The notes beneath the pieces are model-generated. The model was given only the letters and a program-made list of their open reading frames with translations, did no database searches and was not told the origin of the DNA. The translations under genes were made by a program, and so were the position numbers. Positions 16,104 to 25,004 of a DNA stretch of 64,000 nt are shown in pieces. Position 1 is the first letter of the stretch. Every line of letters starts with the position of its first letter. The stretch is from UBA2357 sp041916775 (GTDB taxonomy: Bacteria; Pseudomonadota; Gammaproteobacteria; Burkholderiales; Rhodocyclaceae), in the NCBI GenBank assembly GCA_041916775.1, contig JAYRYZ010000018.1, positions 47,406-111,405 on the forward strand. The letters run 5' to 3'.

Positions 16104-17480
16104 TCAGACTTCCAGCGCCTTCACATGCTGGATGACCTCGGCGATCGCCTGCTGCGCACTGCCATACAGCATGCGGCAGTTGTCCTTGTAGAACAGCGCG
16201 TTCTCGATGCCGGAGTAACCCGCACCCTTGCCGCGCTTGACCACGATGACGTTTTGCGCAAGATCCGCGTTGAGGATGGGCATGCCGTAGATCGGGCTCG
16301 ACTTGTCGGTGCGCGCCACCGGGTTCACCACGTCGTTGGCGCCGATCACCAGCGCGACGTCCGCCTGCGCGAAGTCGGCGTTGATCTCCTCCAGATCGAA
16401 GATCTTGTCGTAGGGCACACCGGCCTCGGCAAGCAGCACGTTCATGTGGCCCGGCATGCGGCCCGCGACCGGGTGGATCGCGAACACTACCTCGACACCG
16501 CCCTCCTCCAGCAGCTGCGCCATCTCCCACACCTTGTGCTGTGCGCCCGCCACCGCCATGCCGTAGCCCGGCACGATGATGACCTTCTGGCCATAACGCA
16601 TCAGCGACGCGGCATCCAGCGGCGAGAGCTCCTTCATCGTGCCCTCGACCGCCTCGCCACCCGAGGCCTCGCCGGTGATCGGCGCGAAGATGATGTTCTT
16701 CAGCGGCCGGTTCATCGCCTTCGCCATCAGCTGGGTGAGCAGCATGCCGGAGGCACCCACCACGATACCCGCGACGATCAGCGAGGGGTTGCCGAGCACG
16801 AAGCCCTTGAAACCCACCGCGAGACCGGTGAAGGCATTCAACAGCGAGATCACCACCGGCATGTCGGCGCCGCCGATCGGCATCACGAGGATCACGCCCA
16901 GCACCAGCGCGAGGACGAAGAACAGGAAGATCTCGAACCCGCCCGGGCTCTCGGAATACCCGACGGTGAGGCCGATGCCGAAGGTGGCGAGCGTCAGGAA
17001 GAAGTTCACGTTGTTCTGCTGCGGCAGCTTCACCGCCTTCTTCATGATGCCCTGCAGCTTGGCGAAGGCGACGCACGAACCGGAGAACGCCACCGAGCCG
17101 ATGATCGCACCGAGCACCAGCAGCGTGGAGGTGATCGCGTCATGATGCGCGCCGCGCACCAGCTCGACCGCCGCGATCGCCGCTGCCGCGCCACCGCCCA
17201 TGCCGTTGTAGATCGCCACCATCTGCGGCATGTCGGTCATCTTGACGATGCGTCCCGAATACCACGCGACGCCGCCACCGGCGACAATCGCCAGCACCAT
17301 CAGGCCGATGTTGTTGAGACCGGGGATGAAGAAGGTCACCACCGTCGCCGCGACCATCGCGAAACCGGCCCAGACGATGCCCTTGCGCGCCGTCACCGGC
17401 GAACTCATCGCCTTCAGGCCAAGGATGAACACCACGGCCACGATGAAGTAGGCCATGCTCACGAACCAGTTGGAAGTCAT
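16104..17480 (-). CDS. pntB: NAD(P) transhydrogenase subunit beta
   Basis: A 458-residue membrane protein of the proton-translocating transhydrogenase, which couples hydride transfer between NADH and NADP+ to proton flow and supplies NADPH. About 270 N-terminal residues contain eight or nine hydrophobic segments; the C-terminal soluble domain III binds NADP(H) (VPGYGMAVAGAQHKV and later VIGANDVVNP). Length matches PntB. Its start overlaps the stop codon of pntAB by four bases, showing translational coupling in a pntAA-pntAB-pntB operon. Confidence 0.96.
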   Translation of the reverse strand: MTSNWFVSMAYFIVAVVFILGLKAMSSPVTARKGIVWAGFAMVAATVVTFFIPGLNNIGLMVLAIVAGGGVAWYSGRIVKMTDMPQMVAIYNGMGGGAAAAIAAVELVRGAHHDAITSTLLVLGAIIGSVAFSGSCVAFAKLQGIMKKAVKLPQQNNVNFFLTLATFGIGLTVGYSESPGGFEIFLFFVLALVLGVILVMPIGGADMPVVISLLNAFTGLAVGFKGFVLGNPSLIVAGIVVGASGMLLTQLMAKAMNRPLKNIIFAPITGEASGGEAVEGTMKELSPLDAASLMRYGQKVIIVPGYGMAVAGAQHKVWEMAQLLEEGGVEVVFAIHPVAGRMPGHMNVLLAEAGVPYDKIFDLEEINADFAQADVALVIGANDVVNPVARTDKSSPIYGMPILNADLAQNVIVVKRGKGAGYSGIENALFYKDNCRMLYGSAQQAIAEVIQHVKALEV

Positions 17481-17785
17481 TGTGCGCCCCCTTCCTTGCG
17501 GCCACCGGCCTTGAACATGCCCAGCATGCGCTCGGTCACCACATAGCCGCCGGCCGCGTTGGCCGCGCCGAGGAACACCGCGATGAAGCCGATCAGCTGC
17601 TGCAGCGGCTCATCCGGATCCGCCTTGCCCAGCGCCACCATCGCGCCGATGAGCACCACGCCATGCACGAAGTTCGAGCCCGACATCAGCGGCGTGTGCA
17701 GGATCACCGGCACGCGCGAGATCACCTCGTAGCCGGTGAACGCGGCCAGCGCGAAGATATACAGTGCGGTAAAGCCTTCCATCAT
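17477..17785 (-). CDS. pntAB: NAD(P) transhydrogenase subunit alpha part 2
   Basis: A 102-residue membrane protein with three or four hydrophobic helices corresponding to the C-terminal membrane part of E. coli PntA. The split of PntA into a soluble PntAA and a membrane PntAB is known from Rhodospirillum rubrum and many other proteobacteria. It overlaps pntAA and pntB by four bases each, so the three proteins are probably made in equal amounts. Confidence 0.94.
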   Translation of the reverse strand: MMEGFTALYIFALAAFTGYEVISRVPVILHTPLMSGSNFVHGVVLIGAMVALGKADPDEPLQQLIGFIAVFLGAANAAGGYVVTERMLGMFKAGGRKEGGAQ

Positions 17786-18921
17786 TGTTCTCCCGCTTGA
17801 ATGCCCAGCACCTGGCGCACGCCCGCGTGGCGGATCTCTCCGGCATGGGTGAGCGCGCAGCCCGCCATCACCTCATCGTCCCAGTCGAGCGCGAGGCTGC
17901 CGTCCTTGATGAAGGGCGAGATGAAGTTGAAGAGGTTCTTGGCGTACATCTCCGAGGCATGCACCGGCATGCGGCTCTGGATGTGGGTGGGGCCGATCAC
18001 GAGCACGTCGTTGATCCACACCTTCTCGCCCGCGACCGTGCCCTCGACGTTGCCGCCCGACTCTGCAGCCATGTCGACGACCACTGCGCCCGGTTTCATG
18101 CGCGCGACCATGTCGGCGGTGATGATGCGCGGCGCGCGCTTGCCGGGGATCGCCGCGGTGGTGATCAGCGCATCGCACTGCCCGACCGCCTTGGCGAGGC
18201 GCTCGGCCTGCTTGGCCTTCTCCTCGTCGGTGAGCTCGCGCGCATAGCCGCCGGTACCGGCCGCGGAGACGCCGGTGTCGACGAACTTCGCGCCGAGCGA
18301 CTCGACCTGCTCGCGCGTCTCGGGACGCACATCGTAGGCCTCGACCATCGCGCCGATTCGACGCGCAGTGGCGATCGCCTGCAGGCCGGCCACACCCGCC
18401 CCGATCACCAGCACCTTGGCCGGGCGGATAGTGCCAGCCGCGTAGGTGAGCATCGGGAAGAACTTCGGGCTGTGGTCGGCAGCGATCAGCGCGCACTCAT
18501 AGCCGGCCACCGCGGCCTGGCTGGAGAGCGCGTCCATCGACTGCGAGCGCGTGATGCGCGGCAGCAGTTCGAGCGCGAAGGCGGTGATCTGGCGGTCGCG
18601 CAGCAGCTCGGCGCGGGCCTTGTCCGACCACGGCGCGAGCATGCCGAGCAGCACCGTGCCCGGCTTCATCATCGCGATATGCTCTGACGACGGCGGTTGC
18701 ACGCACAGCACCACATCGGATTCAGCGAACACGGCCTCTGCGCCATCCACCACCGTGACGTTCGGGAAAGCCTCGTCGCGGAAATGTGCCGGCTCGCCGG
18801 CCCCCCGCTGCAGACGCAGTTGCGCCCCGAGTTCCAGGTACTTCTTGACGACATCCGGCACGACCGACAGACGCCGCTCGCCCGACACGCTTTCTGCCGG
18901 CACTCCGATTGACAGAGGCAT
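17782..18921 (-). CDS. pntAA: NAD(P) transhydrogenase subunit alpha part 1
   Basis: A 379-residue soluble NAD(H)-binding subunit (domain I), related to alanine dehydrogenase. The N-terminal part begins IGVPAESVSGERRLSVVPDVV, and the nucleotide-binding Rossmann fold has VLVIGAGVAGLQAIATARR (~172-190). It ends before any membrane segment, as expected for PntAA. The ATG at 18921 was chosen because AGGAGG lies eight bases upstream; a GTG two codons earlier is also in frame. First gene of the operon. Confidence 0.95.
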   Translation of the reverse strand: MPLSIGVPAESVSGERRLSVVPDVVKKYLELGAQLRLQRGAGEPAHFRDEAFPNVTVVDGAEAVFAESDVVLCVQPPSSEHIAMMKPGTVLLGMLAPWSDKARAELLRDRQITAFALELLPRITRSQSMDALSSQAAVAGYECALIAADHSPKFFPMLTYAAGTIRPAKVLVIGAGVAGLQAIATARRIGAMVEAYDVRPETREQVESLGAKFVDTGVSAAGTGGYARELTDEEKAKQAERLAKAVGQCDALITTAAIPGKRAPRIITADMVARMKPGAVVVDMAAESGGNVEGTVAGEKVWINDVLVIGPTHIQSRMPVHASEMYAKNLFNFISPFIKDGSLALDWDDEVMAGCALTHAGEIRHAGVRQVLGIQAGEQ

Positions 18922-19227
18922 CAGCACTCCTCCTGACAGATTGTAGAAATGAAAACCGCGTGGATCCCGCCTCTCGGCGATACCCGAAGACGTCAGTCAG
19001 GCGAACGCATGGCGGACGCGACCGAACGAACCGGCTTCAATACCTGGGCACCGGCAAATGCTTGTATGGTGTTATTGAATTCCCTGCCCGTCAGTCGTTG
19101 CGATGACACCGGCGCCCATTGCGGATAATACTGATCGGCGCCACGATCGCAAGCACGAAATGATCCGCGGGGCTTGCCCTTACCCGCGCCACGATGGCAT
19201 GCAGGCGCCCTCGCCTGCATCGTCGGC
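18922..19227. other. Intergenic interval upstream of pntAA
   Basis: About 300 bases between pntAA and the PP2C gene, which lie on the same strand. Apart from the AGGAGG of pntAA, nothing clear is visible: no convincing promoter, no strong terminator and no coding frame with family character. It must hold the pnt promoter unless the operon is read through from the phosphatase gene. Confidence 0.4.
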
Positions 19228-19983
19228 TCACTTCGGCGGGGCGTCCACGAGCTTCACGATGGCCAGCGAGATATTGTCTCCGCCGCCCTCTGCGCGGGTT
19301 CGCGCGCCATTGATGAGCTCGCGCGCGGCATCGCGAGCCGCCATACCGGACACGATGCGCGCCAGCTCGTCGTCGGTGAAGTAAGCCCACAGGCCATCGG
19401 AACAAAGCAAAAAGCTGTGTCCTACGGACAGCGGAGCAAGCTGCCCGTGATCGATGCGTGGGTCGCGCTCCGCGCCGAGGCAGGACAACAGCACGTTACG
19501 CTGGGGATGCACCAGCGATGAAGCTTCGTCGAGCCGTCCCTTGCGCATCAGCTCGCCGACCAGGGAGTGGTCGCCGCTGCGGCTCACGGCACGATCACCG
19601 CGGAAATGATAGAGCCTCGAATCACCGCAATGCGCCCAGTCGATGCGACCGGGCTGCAGCATCAATACCACGGCGGTGCTGTGCGGATCCTTTTCACTGG
19701 TGAAGCGGGTGAGGCGGATGACGACATGCGCCTCCTTGATGATGTTGTCGAGGAGATGCTCCGGCGTCTCGGAGCCGGGCGCGTAGATCTCGAAGTTCTG
19801 CCGCGCCTTGAGGATGACCTGCTCGGCCGCCATGGCCCCGCCGCTGTGCCCGCCCATGCCATCGGCAAGCACTGCCATCATCATGCCGGGACGGGTGGGA
19901 TGTGCGAACAGGCTGACCCTGTCCTGTTGTTCTTGGCGGTCGCCGACGTGTGTCGCGACGCAGGTTTCGATAGTGAGTGCCAT
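19228..19983 (-). CDS. PP2C-family serine/threonine protein phosphatase
   Basis: A 251-residue single-domain PPM/PP2C phosphatase. Metal-binding and catalytic motifs are visible: the N-terminal GDRQEQQDR (R-x-x-N/Q-Q-D type), ADGMGGHSGGAMA (~40-52), AHCGDSRLYHFR, and the C-terminal LLCSDGLW and GGGDNISLAIV. Such stand-alone phosphatases reverse Hanks-type kinase phosphorylation and often sit near a kinase or type VI secretion genes; neither is in the window. Normal length, no membrane segment. Confidence 0.9.
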   Translation of the reverse strand: MALTIETCVATHVGDRQEQQDRVSLFAHPTRPGMMMAVLADGMGGHSGGAMAAEQVILKARQNFEIYAPGSETPEHLLDNIIKEAHVVIRLTRFTSEKDPHSTAVVLMLQPGRIDWAHCGDSRLYHFRGDRAVSRSGDHSLVGELMRKGRLDEASSLVHPQRNVLLSCLGAERDPRIDHGQLAPLSVGHSFLLCSDGLWAYFTDDELARIVSGMAARDAARELINGARTRAEGGGDNISLAIVKLVDAPPK

Positions 19984-20090
19984 GGCGTGAAGTATGTTCG
20001 GGCTGGCGCTTCATGGCAATCGGGTCGCAGCCCCACCGGCGCCCACCACGCGACCGTGCGAGCGGCAGGCGAGAACGACTGCGCTGCGCC

Positions 20091-20122
20091 GGTGCGGCCG
20101 TGGGCACAACCCCGGCCGCACC
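20091..20122 (-). terminator. Hairpin downstream of glcF
   Basis: GGTGCGGCCG (20091-20100) and CGGCCGCACC (20113-20122) form a perfect ten-base-pair stem with a 12-base loop, ten bases past the glcF stop codon. There is no T-tract, so it is a hairpin-only terminator or an mRNA 3'-end stabiliser. Confidence 0.5.
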
Positions 20123-20131
20123 GCCCCCCCA

Positions 20132-21370
20132 TCAGCCGGGGCGGATACGGCTGTCGATCAGCTCGATCCAGTGTCGCACCGGCGTCGCGGTGCCCGCCTC
20201 GAGGTGCGTCATGCAGCCGATGTTGGCGCTCGCAATCAGCTTCGCGCCATGCTCCGCCAGCGCATCGAGCTTGTTCGCACGCAAGCGCTGCGACAACTCC
20301 GGCTGCAGGATAGAGTAGGTGCCGGCCGAACCGCAGCAAAGGTGCGCGTCGCGTACCGGCACGGTGCGGTAGCCCGCCTTCTGCAAGAGGCCTTCGACCA
20401 CTCCGCGGATACGTAGTCCGTGCTGTAGCGAACACGGCGCATGAAAGGCCACCGCCTCGGGCTCTCCCTGCGGCGCCTGCAGCACCGTGGCGAGTTGTTC
20501 CGCCTCGGCCGCGACCACCTCGCTGACATCGCGGGTCAGTTCGGCGACCCGCTCCGCCTTCTTCGCGTATGCGGGGTCCTGCGCCAGCATGTGGCCGTAG
20601 TCCTTCACCTGCGCGCCGCAGCCCGAAGCGGTCATCACGATCGCCTCGACCTCGCCGGCCGCAATCGCCGGCCACCAGGCGTCGATGTTGCGCCGTGCGT
20701 CGTCGCGCCCGCCGTCCTGGTCATGCAGGTGATAACGCACCGCGCCGCAGCAGCCGGCACGCCCGAACTCCACCAGCGAGATGCCCACCGCGTCGAGCAC
20801 GCGCGCGGTCGCTGCGTTGATCGAGGGCGTCATCGCCGGCTGCACGCAGCCCGCGAGCGCGATCATGCGCCGGGAGTGGCGTGGCGCCGGCCAGTCACCG
20901 GCGGGCCGTGCGGGCGGCACCTTGTCCTTGAGCGCAGCAGGCAGCATCGGTCTCACCAACCGCCCCGCCTTCATCGCGAGGCCAAACAGCCCGCTACGCG
21001 GCACGAAGGCACGCAGCGCCCAGCGCATCGCGGCGTCGCCACCGCGCCGCGGCACACGGCTCTCGACCACGTGCCGACCGATGTCCGCGAGGCGGCCGTA
21101 CTGCACGCCGGAAGGACAGGTGCTTTCGCATGAGCGGCAGGTGAGACAGCGGTCGAGGTGCAGGCGGGTCTTCTCGGTGGCGGCCTTGCCCTCCAGCACC
21201 TGCTTGATCAGATAGATGCGACCGCGCGGCCCGTCGAGCTCGTCGCCGAGCAGCTGGTAGGTCGGACAGGTGGCCGTGCAGAAGCCGCAATGCACGCATT
21301 TGCGCAGGATCTCGTCGGCCTCGCGGCCCTCGGGGGTGTCGCGGATGAAGTCGGCAAGCTGGGTCTGCAT
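20132..21370 (-). CDS. glcF: Glycolate oxidase iron-sulfur subunit
   Basis: A 412-residue protein with two ferredoxin-type clusters, CVHCGFCTATCP (25-36) and CLTCRSCESTCP (75-86), followed by two cysteine-rich CCG domains (GCCGAVRYH near 210 and LCCGSAGTYS near 340). This is the classical GlcF layout, carrying electrons from the GlcDE flavoprotein to the quinone pool when glycolate is oxidised to glyoxylate. It starts three bases after glcE and ends the operon. D-lactate dehydrogenase complexes are alternatives, but the D-E-F gene set favours glycolate oxidase. Confidence 0.94.
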   Translation of the reverse strand: MQTQLADFIRDTPEGREADEILRKCVHCGFCTATCPTYQLLGDELDGPRGRIYLIKQVLEGKAATEKTRLHLDRCLTCRSCESTCPSGVQYGRLADIGRHVVESRVPRRGGDAAMRWALRAFVPRSGLFGLAMKAGRLVRPMLPAALKDKVPPARPAGDWPAPRHSRRMIALAGCVQPAMTPSINAATARVLDAVGISLVEFGRAGCCGAVRYHLHDQDGGRDDARRNIDAWWPAIAAGEVEAIVMTASGCGAQVKDYGHMLAQDPAYAKKAERVAELTRDVSEVVAAEAEQLATVLQAPQGEPEAVAFHAPCSLQHGLRIRGVVEGLLQKAGYRTVPVRDAHLCCGSAGTYSILQPELSQRLRANKLDALAEHGAKLIASANIGCMTHLEAGTATPVRHWIELIDSRIRPG

Positions 21371-21373
21371 GGG

Positions 21374-22438
21374 TCAGTTTTCCTGGTAATGGCGGCCGGG
21401 GTTGAAGATGCCGGCGGGGTCGAAGGCCTTCCTGAGGCGCTTGTGGATGGCCTGGACGGTCGGGGCAAGCGGCTGGAAGATCTGGCCATCACGCATGCCA
21501 CCCCGGTACAGCGTGGCGTGCCCGCCCAGCGCAGCGGCACGCGCACGCACCTCGGCCATCGCGACGTCGCCACGCAACCAACGCAGCCCGCCGCCCCATT
21601 CGATCAGCTGGGCGCCGGGCAGTCCCAGCGGGGCTGCGGTAGTCGGCACCGCGACACGCCACAGCGGCTTGGTGTCGCCGGCGAGCGGCGGCGCGGTCTG
21701 TTCGCGCAGCGCATGCCAAAACGCGGTCGCCTCCGCATCTTCGAGCCGCTCGCCGCCCAAACGCATGACCGCCGCCTTCACCGCGGCGTCGGCGCCCGAA
21801 AGCCGCAATGTCAACGCACCGTCCTGCCACGCCGATGCCGACACCGGCAGCGGCTGGCCCCCCCAGGTGTTGAGGCGATCGAGCGCGCTCTGCTCGTCCA
21901 GCGCGAAGCGCAGACTGGCCTCGGCCACCGGCCGCGGCAGCACCTTCAGCGACACCTCCAGCAGCAGGCCGAGCGTGCCCAGGCTGCCCACCATCAGGCG
22001 CGGCACGTCGTAACCGGCGACGTTCTTCATGACCTGTCCGCCGAAGGACAACACCTCGCCGCGGCCGTCGATGATCTTCACGCCCAGCACATAGTCGCGC
22101 ACTGCGCCTGCGGCCTGACGGCGCGGGCCGGAGAGGCCCGCGGCGACGCAGCCGCCGACCGTGGCGGCGCCGAAGGTCGGCGGTTCGAAGGGCAGCATCT
22201 GCCCCCTCTCGGCGAGCAAGGCCTCCAACTCTGCGAGCGGCGTACCGGCGCGCACCGTCACGACCAACTCGGTGGGCTCATAAGCAATGACGCCGGAGTG
22301 CTCGCGCGTGTCGAGCAGCTCGCCCACCGGTGTGCCGCCGAAGAAGTCCTTGCTGCCTCCGCCACGAAAGCGCAGCGCCCGCCCATCCGCCGCCGCAAGC
22401 CTGATGCGCTCACGCCAGATTTCGCTGCAATCCATCAT
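21374..22438 (-). CDS. glcE: Glycolate oxidase FAD-binding subunit
   Basis: A 354-residue member of the FAD-linked oxidase family (PCMH type). The N-terminal FAD domain shows GVIAYEPTELVVTVRAGTPL and FGAATVGGCVAAGLSGPRR; the C-terminus ends with the family signature AFDPAGIFNPGRH. It is shorter than GlcD and corresponds to GlcE. It lies 83 bases after glcD and three bases before glcF. Confidence 0.93.
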   Translation of the reverse strand: MMDCSEIWRERIRLAAADGRALRFRGGGSKDFFGGTPVGELLDTREHSGVIAYEPTELVVTVRAGTPLAELEALLAERGQMLPFEPPTFGAATVGGCVAAGLSGPRRQAAGAVRDYVLGVKIIDGRGEVLSFGGQVMKNVAGYDVPRLMVGSLGTLGLLLEVSLKVLPRPVAEASLRFALDEQSALDRLNTWGGQPLPVSASAWQDGALTLRLSGADAAVKAAVMRLGGERLEDAEATAFWHALREQTAPPLAGDTKPLWRVAVPTTAAPLGLPGAQLIEWGGGLRWLRGDVAMAEVRARAAALGGHATLYRGGMRDGQIFQPLAPTVQAIHKRLRKAFDPAGIFNPGRHYQEN

Positions 22439-22521
22439 TCTGCCTCCCTGCCTCCTTGTCGCCGTGTGCTGTGTGCCGTGCGATTCACGCGCGGATCATC
22501 AATCTCGTGGGTCGCGCCTGT

Positions 22522-24033
22522 TCAGAACCTGGGGAGCTCGGCATGCGGCAGCTGGCCGCCGCTGACCCGCATGCGCCCGTACTCGGCGCAGCGGTTCAGG
22601 GTGGGAATCGCCTTGCCCGGGTTGAGCAGGCCCGCCGGGTCGAACGCCGCCTTCACGCGGAAGAAGCTCGCGATTTCCGGGCGGCTGAACTGGCTGCACA
22701 TCTGGTTGATCTTCTCGACCCCCACGCCATGCTCGCCCGTAACGGTGCCGCCAAGCGCCACCGACAGTTCGAGGATGTCGGCACCGAATGCCTCGGCGCG
22801 CTCCAGCTCACCCGGCAGGTTGGCATCGAAGAGGATCAGCGGGTGCAGGTTGCCGTCGCCAGCATGAAACACGTTGATGCAGCGCAGGCCGTATTTCTCT
22901 TCCATGTGCTGTATCGCTTCGAGCATCTCGCCGATGCGCCGTCGCGGGATGGTGCCGTCCATGCAGTAGTAGTCGGGCGAAAGTCGCCCCGCCGCGGGGA
23001 AGGCTGCCTTGCGTCCGGCCCAGAAGCGCATCCGCTCGGCCTCGTCGCGCGACACCCTGAGCTCGGTCGCCCCCGCGGCCTCCAGCACCGCGCGCATGCG
23101 CGCGACCTCTTCGGCAACCTCCTCCGGCGTGCCATCGGATTCGCACAGCAGGATCGCCTTCGCGTCGAGCGGATAGCCCGCGCGCACGAACTCCTCGACC
23201 GCAGCGGTCGCCGGCTGGTCCATCATCTCCAGACCGGCGGGGATGATCCCGGCGGCGATGATCGCAGCCACCGCGTCGCCGGCACGGATCACGTCGTCGA
23301 ACGCGGCCAGCACGCACTGCGCGAGTTGGGGCTTGGGCGTGAGCTTGACGGTGACCTCGGTGACCACCGCGAGCATGCCCTCGGAGCCGATCACCAGCGC
23401 CATCAGGTCGTAGCCGGGCGCATCCGGCGCGCAGGAACCGAACTCCACCACCTCGCCCGCCATGGTCACGCCGCGCACCCTGAGGAGGTTGTGCACCGTG
23501 AGTCCGTACTTGAGGCAATGCACGCCGCCCGAGTTCTCGGCAACGTTGCCGCCTATGGTGCAGGCGATCTGCGAGGACGGGTCCGGCGCATAGTAGAGCC
23601 CGTGCGCCGCCACCGCCTCCGAGATCGCCGCGTTGCGCACGCCCGGTTGCACCAGCGCGGTCCGCGCGAGCGGATCAACCGACAGGATGCGGTTGAAGCG
23701 CGCGAGCGACAGCACCACGCCGCGCGGATGCGGCAGCGCGCCCCCCGAGAGCCCGGTGCCCGCGCCACGCGGCACCACCGGCGCGCCGTGGGCGCTGCAG
23801 ATGCGAAGCACGGCGACGACCTCGGCCTCCGTCGTCGGCAGCACCACGATCAGCGGCAGTTGGCGATAGGCCGCCAGCCCGTCGCATTCGTAGGGGCGCA
23901 GGTCCTCGTCGTCGTACAGTACCGCACTGGCGGGCAAGGCCGCCTTCAGCGCGGCCACGAGTCGCGGCTTGTCCACCCGTGAAAAATCCGCTTCGACCTC
24001 GCCTTCCGCCACTGCCTCAAGCATCTCAGTCAT
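22522..24033 (-). CDS. glcD: Glycolate oxidase catalytic subunit
   Basis: A 503-residue FAD-linked oxidase, the flavin subunit that oxidises glycolate (or D-lactate). The FAD-binding region has VVPRGAGTGLSGGALP and IGGNVAENSGGVHCLKYG; the C-terminal lobe has NVFHAGDGNLHP, GTVTGEHGVGVEK and FDPAGLLNPGKA. The start at 24033 was selected because AAGGAGAG precedes it; the longer frame upstream belongs to the regulator region. Its first codons overlap the 3' end of the GntR gene by eight bases, indicating translational coupling. Confidence 0.95.
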   Translation of the reverse strand: MTEMLEAVAEGEVEADFSRVDKPRLVAALKAALPASAVLYDDEDLRPYECDGLAAYRQLPLIVVLPTTEAEVVAVLRICSAHGAPVVPRGAGTGLSGGALPHPRGVVLSLARFNRILSVDPLARTALVQPGVRNAAISEAVAAHGLYYAPDPSSQIACTIGGNVAENSGGVHCLKYGLTVHNLLRVRGVTMAGEVVEFGSCAPDAPGYDLMALVIGSEGMLAVVTEVTVKLTPKPQLAQCVLAAFDDVIRAGDAVAAIIAAGIIPAGLEMMDQPATAAVEEFVRAGYPLDAKAILLCESDGTPEEVAEEVARMRAVLEAAGATELRVSRDEAERMRFWAGRKAAFPAAGRLSPDYYCMDGTIPRRRIGEMLEAIQHMEEKYGLRCINVFHAGDGNLHPLILFDANLPGELERAEAFGADILELSVALGGTVTGEHGVGVEKINQMCSQFSRPEIASFFRVKAAFDPAGLLNPGKAIPTLNRCAEYGRMRVSGGQLPHAELPRF

Positions 24034-24796
24034 CCACACTCTCCTTGCCCTGTTGTTTCGTCCGTACCTGCCATGGCAGCGCCGAGAACCCCAGCCGCCG
24101 CGCCGCGCCGATGAGATGCGCTGCCGCCGCCGCGCGTGCCGCGGCCGGGTCGCCCGCAGCAATCGCCGCATAGACCCGCTCATGCTCACGATGCGCCTCC
24201 AGCGCTCGCCCCGCCTCGTGCCCGAAGGCACTCCAGGTTGGCAGCCGCGACTGCGACAGCTGCTGCCCCATGAAGGCCTGGAACCTTTCGAGCTGCGGGT
24301 TCATCGAAGCCGCTGCGACGGCGACATGAAACGCATCGTCGTCCGCGGCCGCGTCCGCCCGCGCCAGCAGCGCCTCGCGCATGCGTGCCAGCGCCACCCG
24401 CATGCGCTCCAGATGCTCGGCCTCGCGTCGCATCGCAGCAAGCTCGGCCGCACCAGTCTCGATCAGGTAGCGCAGTTCGAACACTGCCTGCAACTGGCGC
24501 AGCCGCTCCGGCTCCAGCCCGGGCTCCGCCGCAACCAGGCGAAAGCTTCCCTGGCCAGGACGCAACGCAACAAAGGCGCCCGAGCCCTGGCGGGTGCGCA
24601 CCACGCCGTCCGCCTTCAGGCGCGAGATCGCCTCGCGGATCACCGCCCGGCTCACCTGGAAGCGCTCGCACAGGAGCTTCTCGGTAGGCAGGCGGCTGCC
24701 CGGCTCCAGCCGCTCGTCCGCAATCATCGCGATCAGCGCGTCCGCCACAGCCTCGCTCAGGCGGGGCGAGGCGCCGAGTCGAACTGGCGCTCCCAT
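24026..24796 (-). CDS. FadR/GntR-family regulator of the glycolate operon
   Basis: A 256-residue regulator. The N-terminal winged helix-turn-helix (LSEAVADALIAMIADERLEPGSRLPTEKLLCERFQVSR, about 15-48) is GntR-like, and the helical C-terminal FCD domain has metal-site histidines (FHVAVAAAS, HREHERVYAAI). The start at 24796 has GGAGA upstream; a longer frame extends into non-coding DNA. As first gene of the glcDEF operon with a palindrome over the likely transcription start, it probably represses itself and the operon, with glycolate or a related acid as effector. It is positioned like GlcC or LldR; the ligand is inferred. Confidence 0.9.
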   Translation of the reverse strand: MGAPVRLGASPRLSEAVADALIAMIADERLEPGSRLPTEKLLCERFQVSRAVIREAISRLKADGVVRTRQGSGAFVALRPGQGSFRLVAAEPGLEPERLRQLQAVFELRYLIETGAAELAAMRREAEHLERMRVALARMREALLARADAAADDDAFHVAVAAASMNPQLERFQAFMGQQLSQSRLPTWSAFGHEAGRALEAHREHERVYAAIAAGDPAAARAAAAAHLIGAARRLGFSALPWQVRTKQQGKESVDD

Positions 24797-24815
24797 CTGC
24801 GCGTCTCCACCAAAG

Positions 24816-24832
24816 TTGTCAGACAAATTATA
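24816..24832 (-). promoter_or_regulatory. FadR/GntR operator overlapping the glc promoter
   Basis: TTGTCAGACAA (24816-24826) is a perfect 11-base palindrome of the form recognised by FadR-subfamily regulators (compare TGGTN-ACCA and TTGTCNGACAA types). On the minus strand a perfect TATAAT lies directly upstream (24832-24827), so the operator would cover the transcription start. It is only 20 bases from the regulator's own start codon. This fits autoregulation by steric block. Confidence 0.75.
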
Positions 24833-24915
24833 TGCTAGGCCAACGCAGTGCGTGTGGTCATCCGGATCAACCCCTACAGCCTGATCTTCAACGGTATGGA
24901 CCATCATCCGGATTT

Positions 24916-24952
24916 GGCCGGAGTCCGGACTGGAGACGCGCGCACTCCGGCC
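24916..24952. repeat. Inverted repeat between gntR and the SulP gene
   Basis: GGCCGGAGT (24916-24924) and ACTCCGGCC (24944-24952) are perfect nine-base arms around 19 bases. The left part also contains the ten-base palindrome AGTCCGGACT (24922-24931). It lies in the divergent intergenic region, ~85 bases upstream of the start of the SulP gene. It could be an operator or a hairpin in the SulP leader. Confidence 0.5.
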
Positions 24953-25004
24953 GGAGGCTGGATAATGCAAGCAACGACGACCTGCAGCACTCACGCCCAA
25001 GACG

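Noticed and set aside
16059..17546. 495-codon plus-strand open frame
   Set aside because: Antisense to pntB; extremely His/Arg-rich and without motif.
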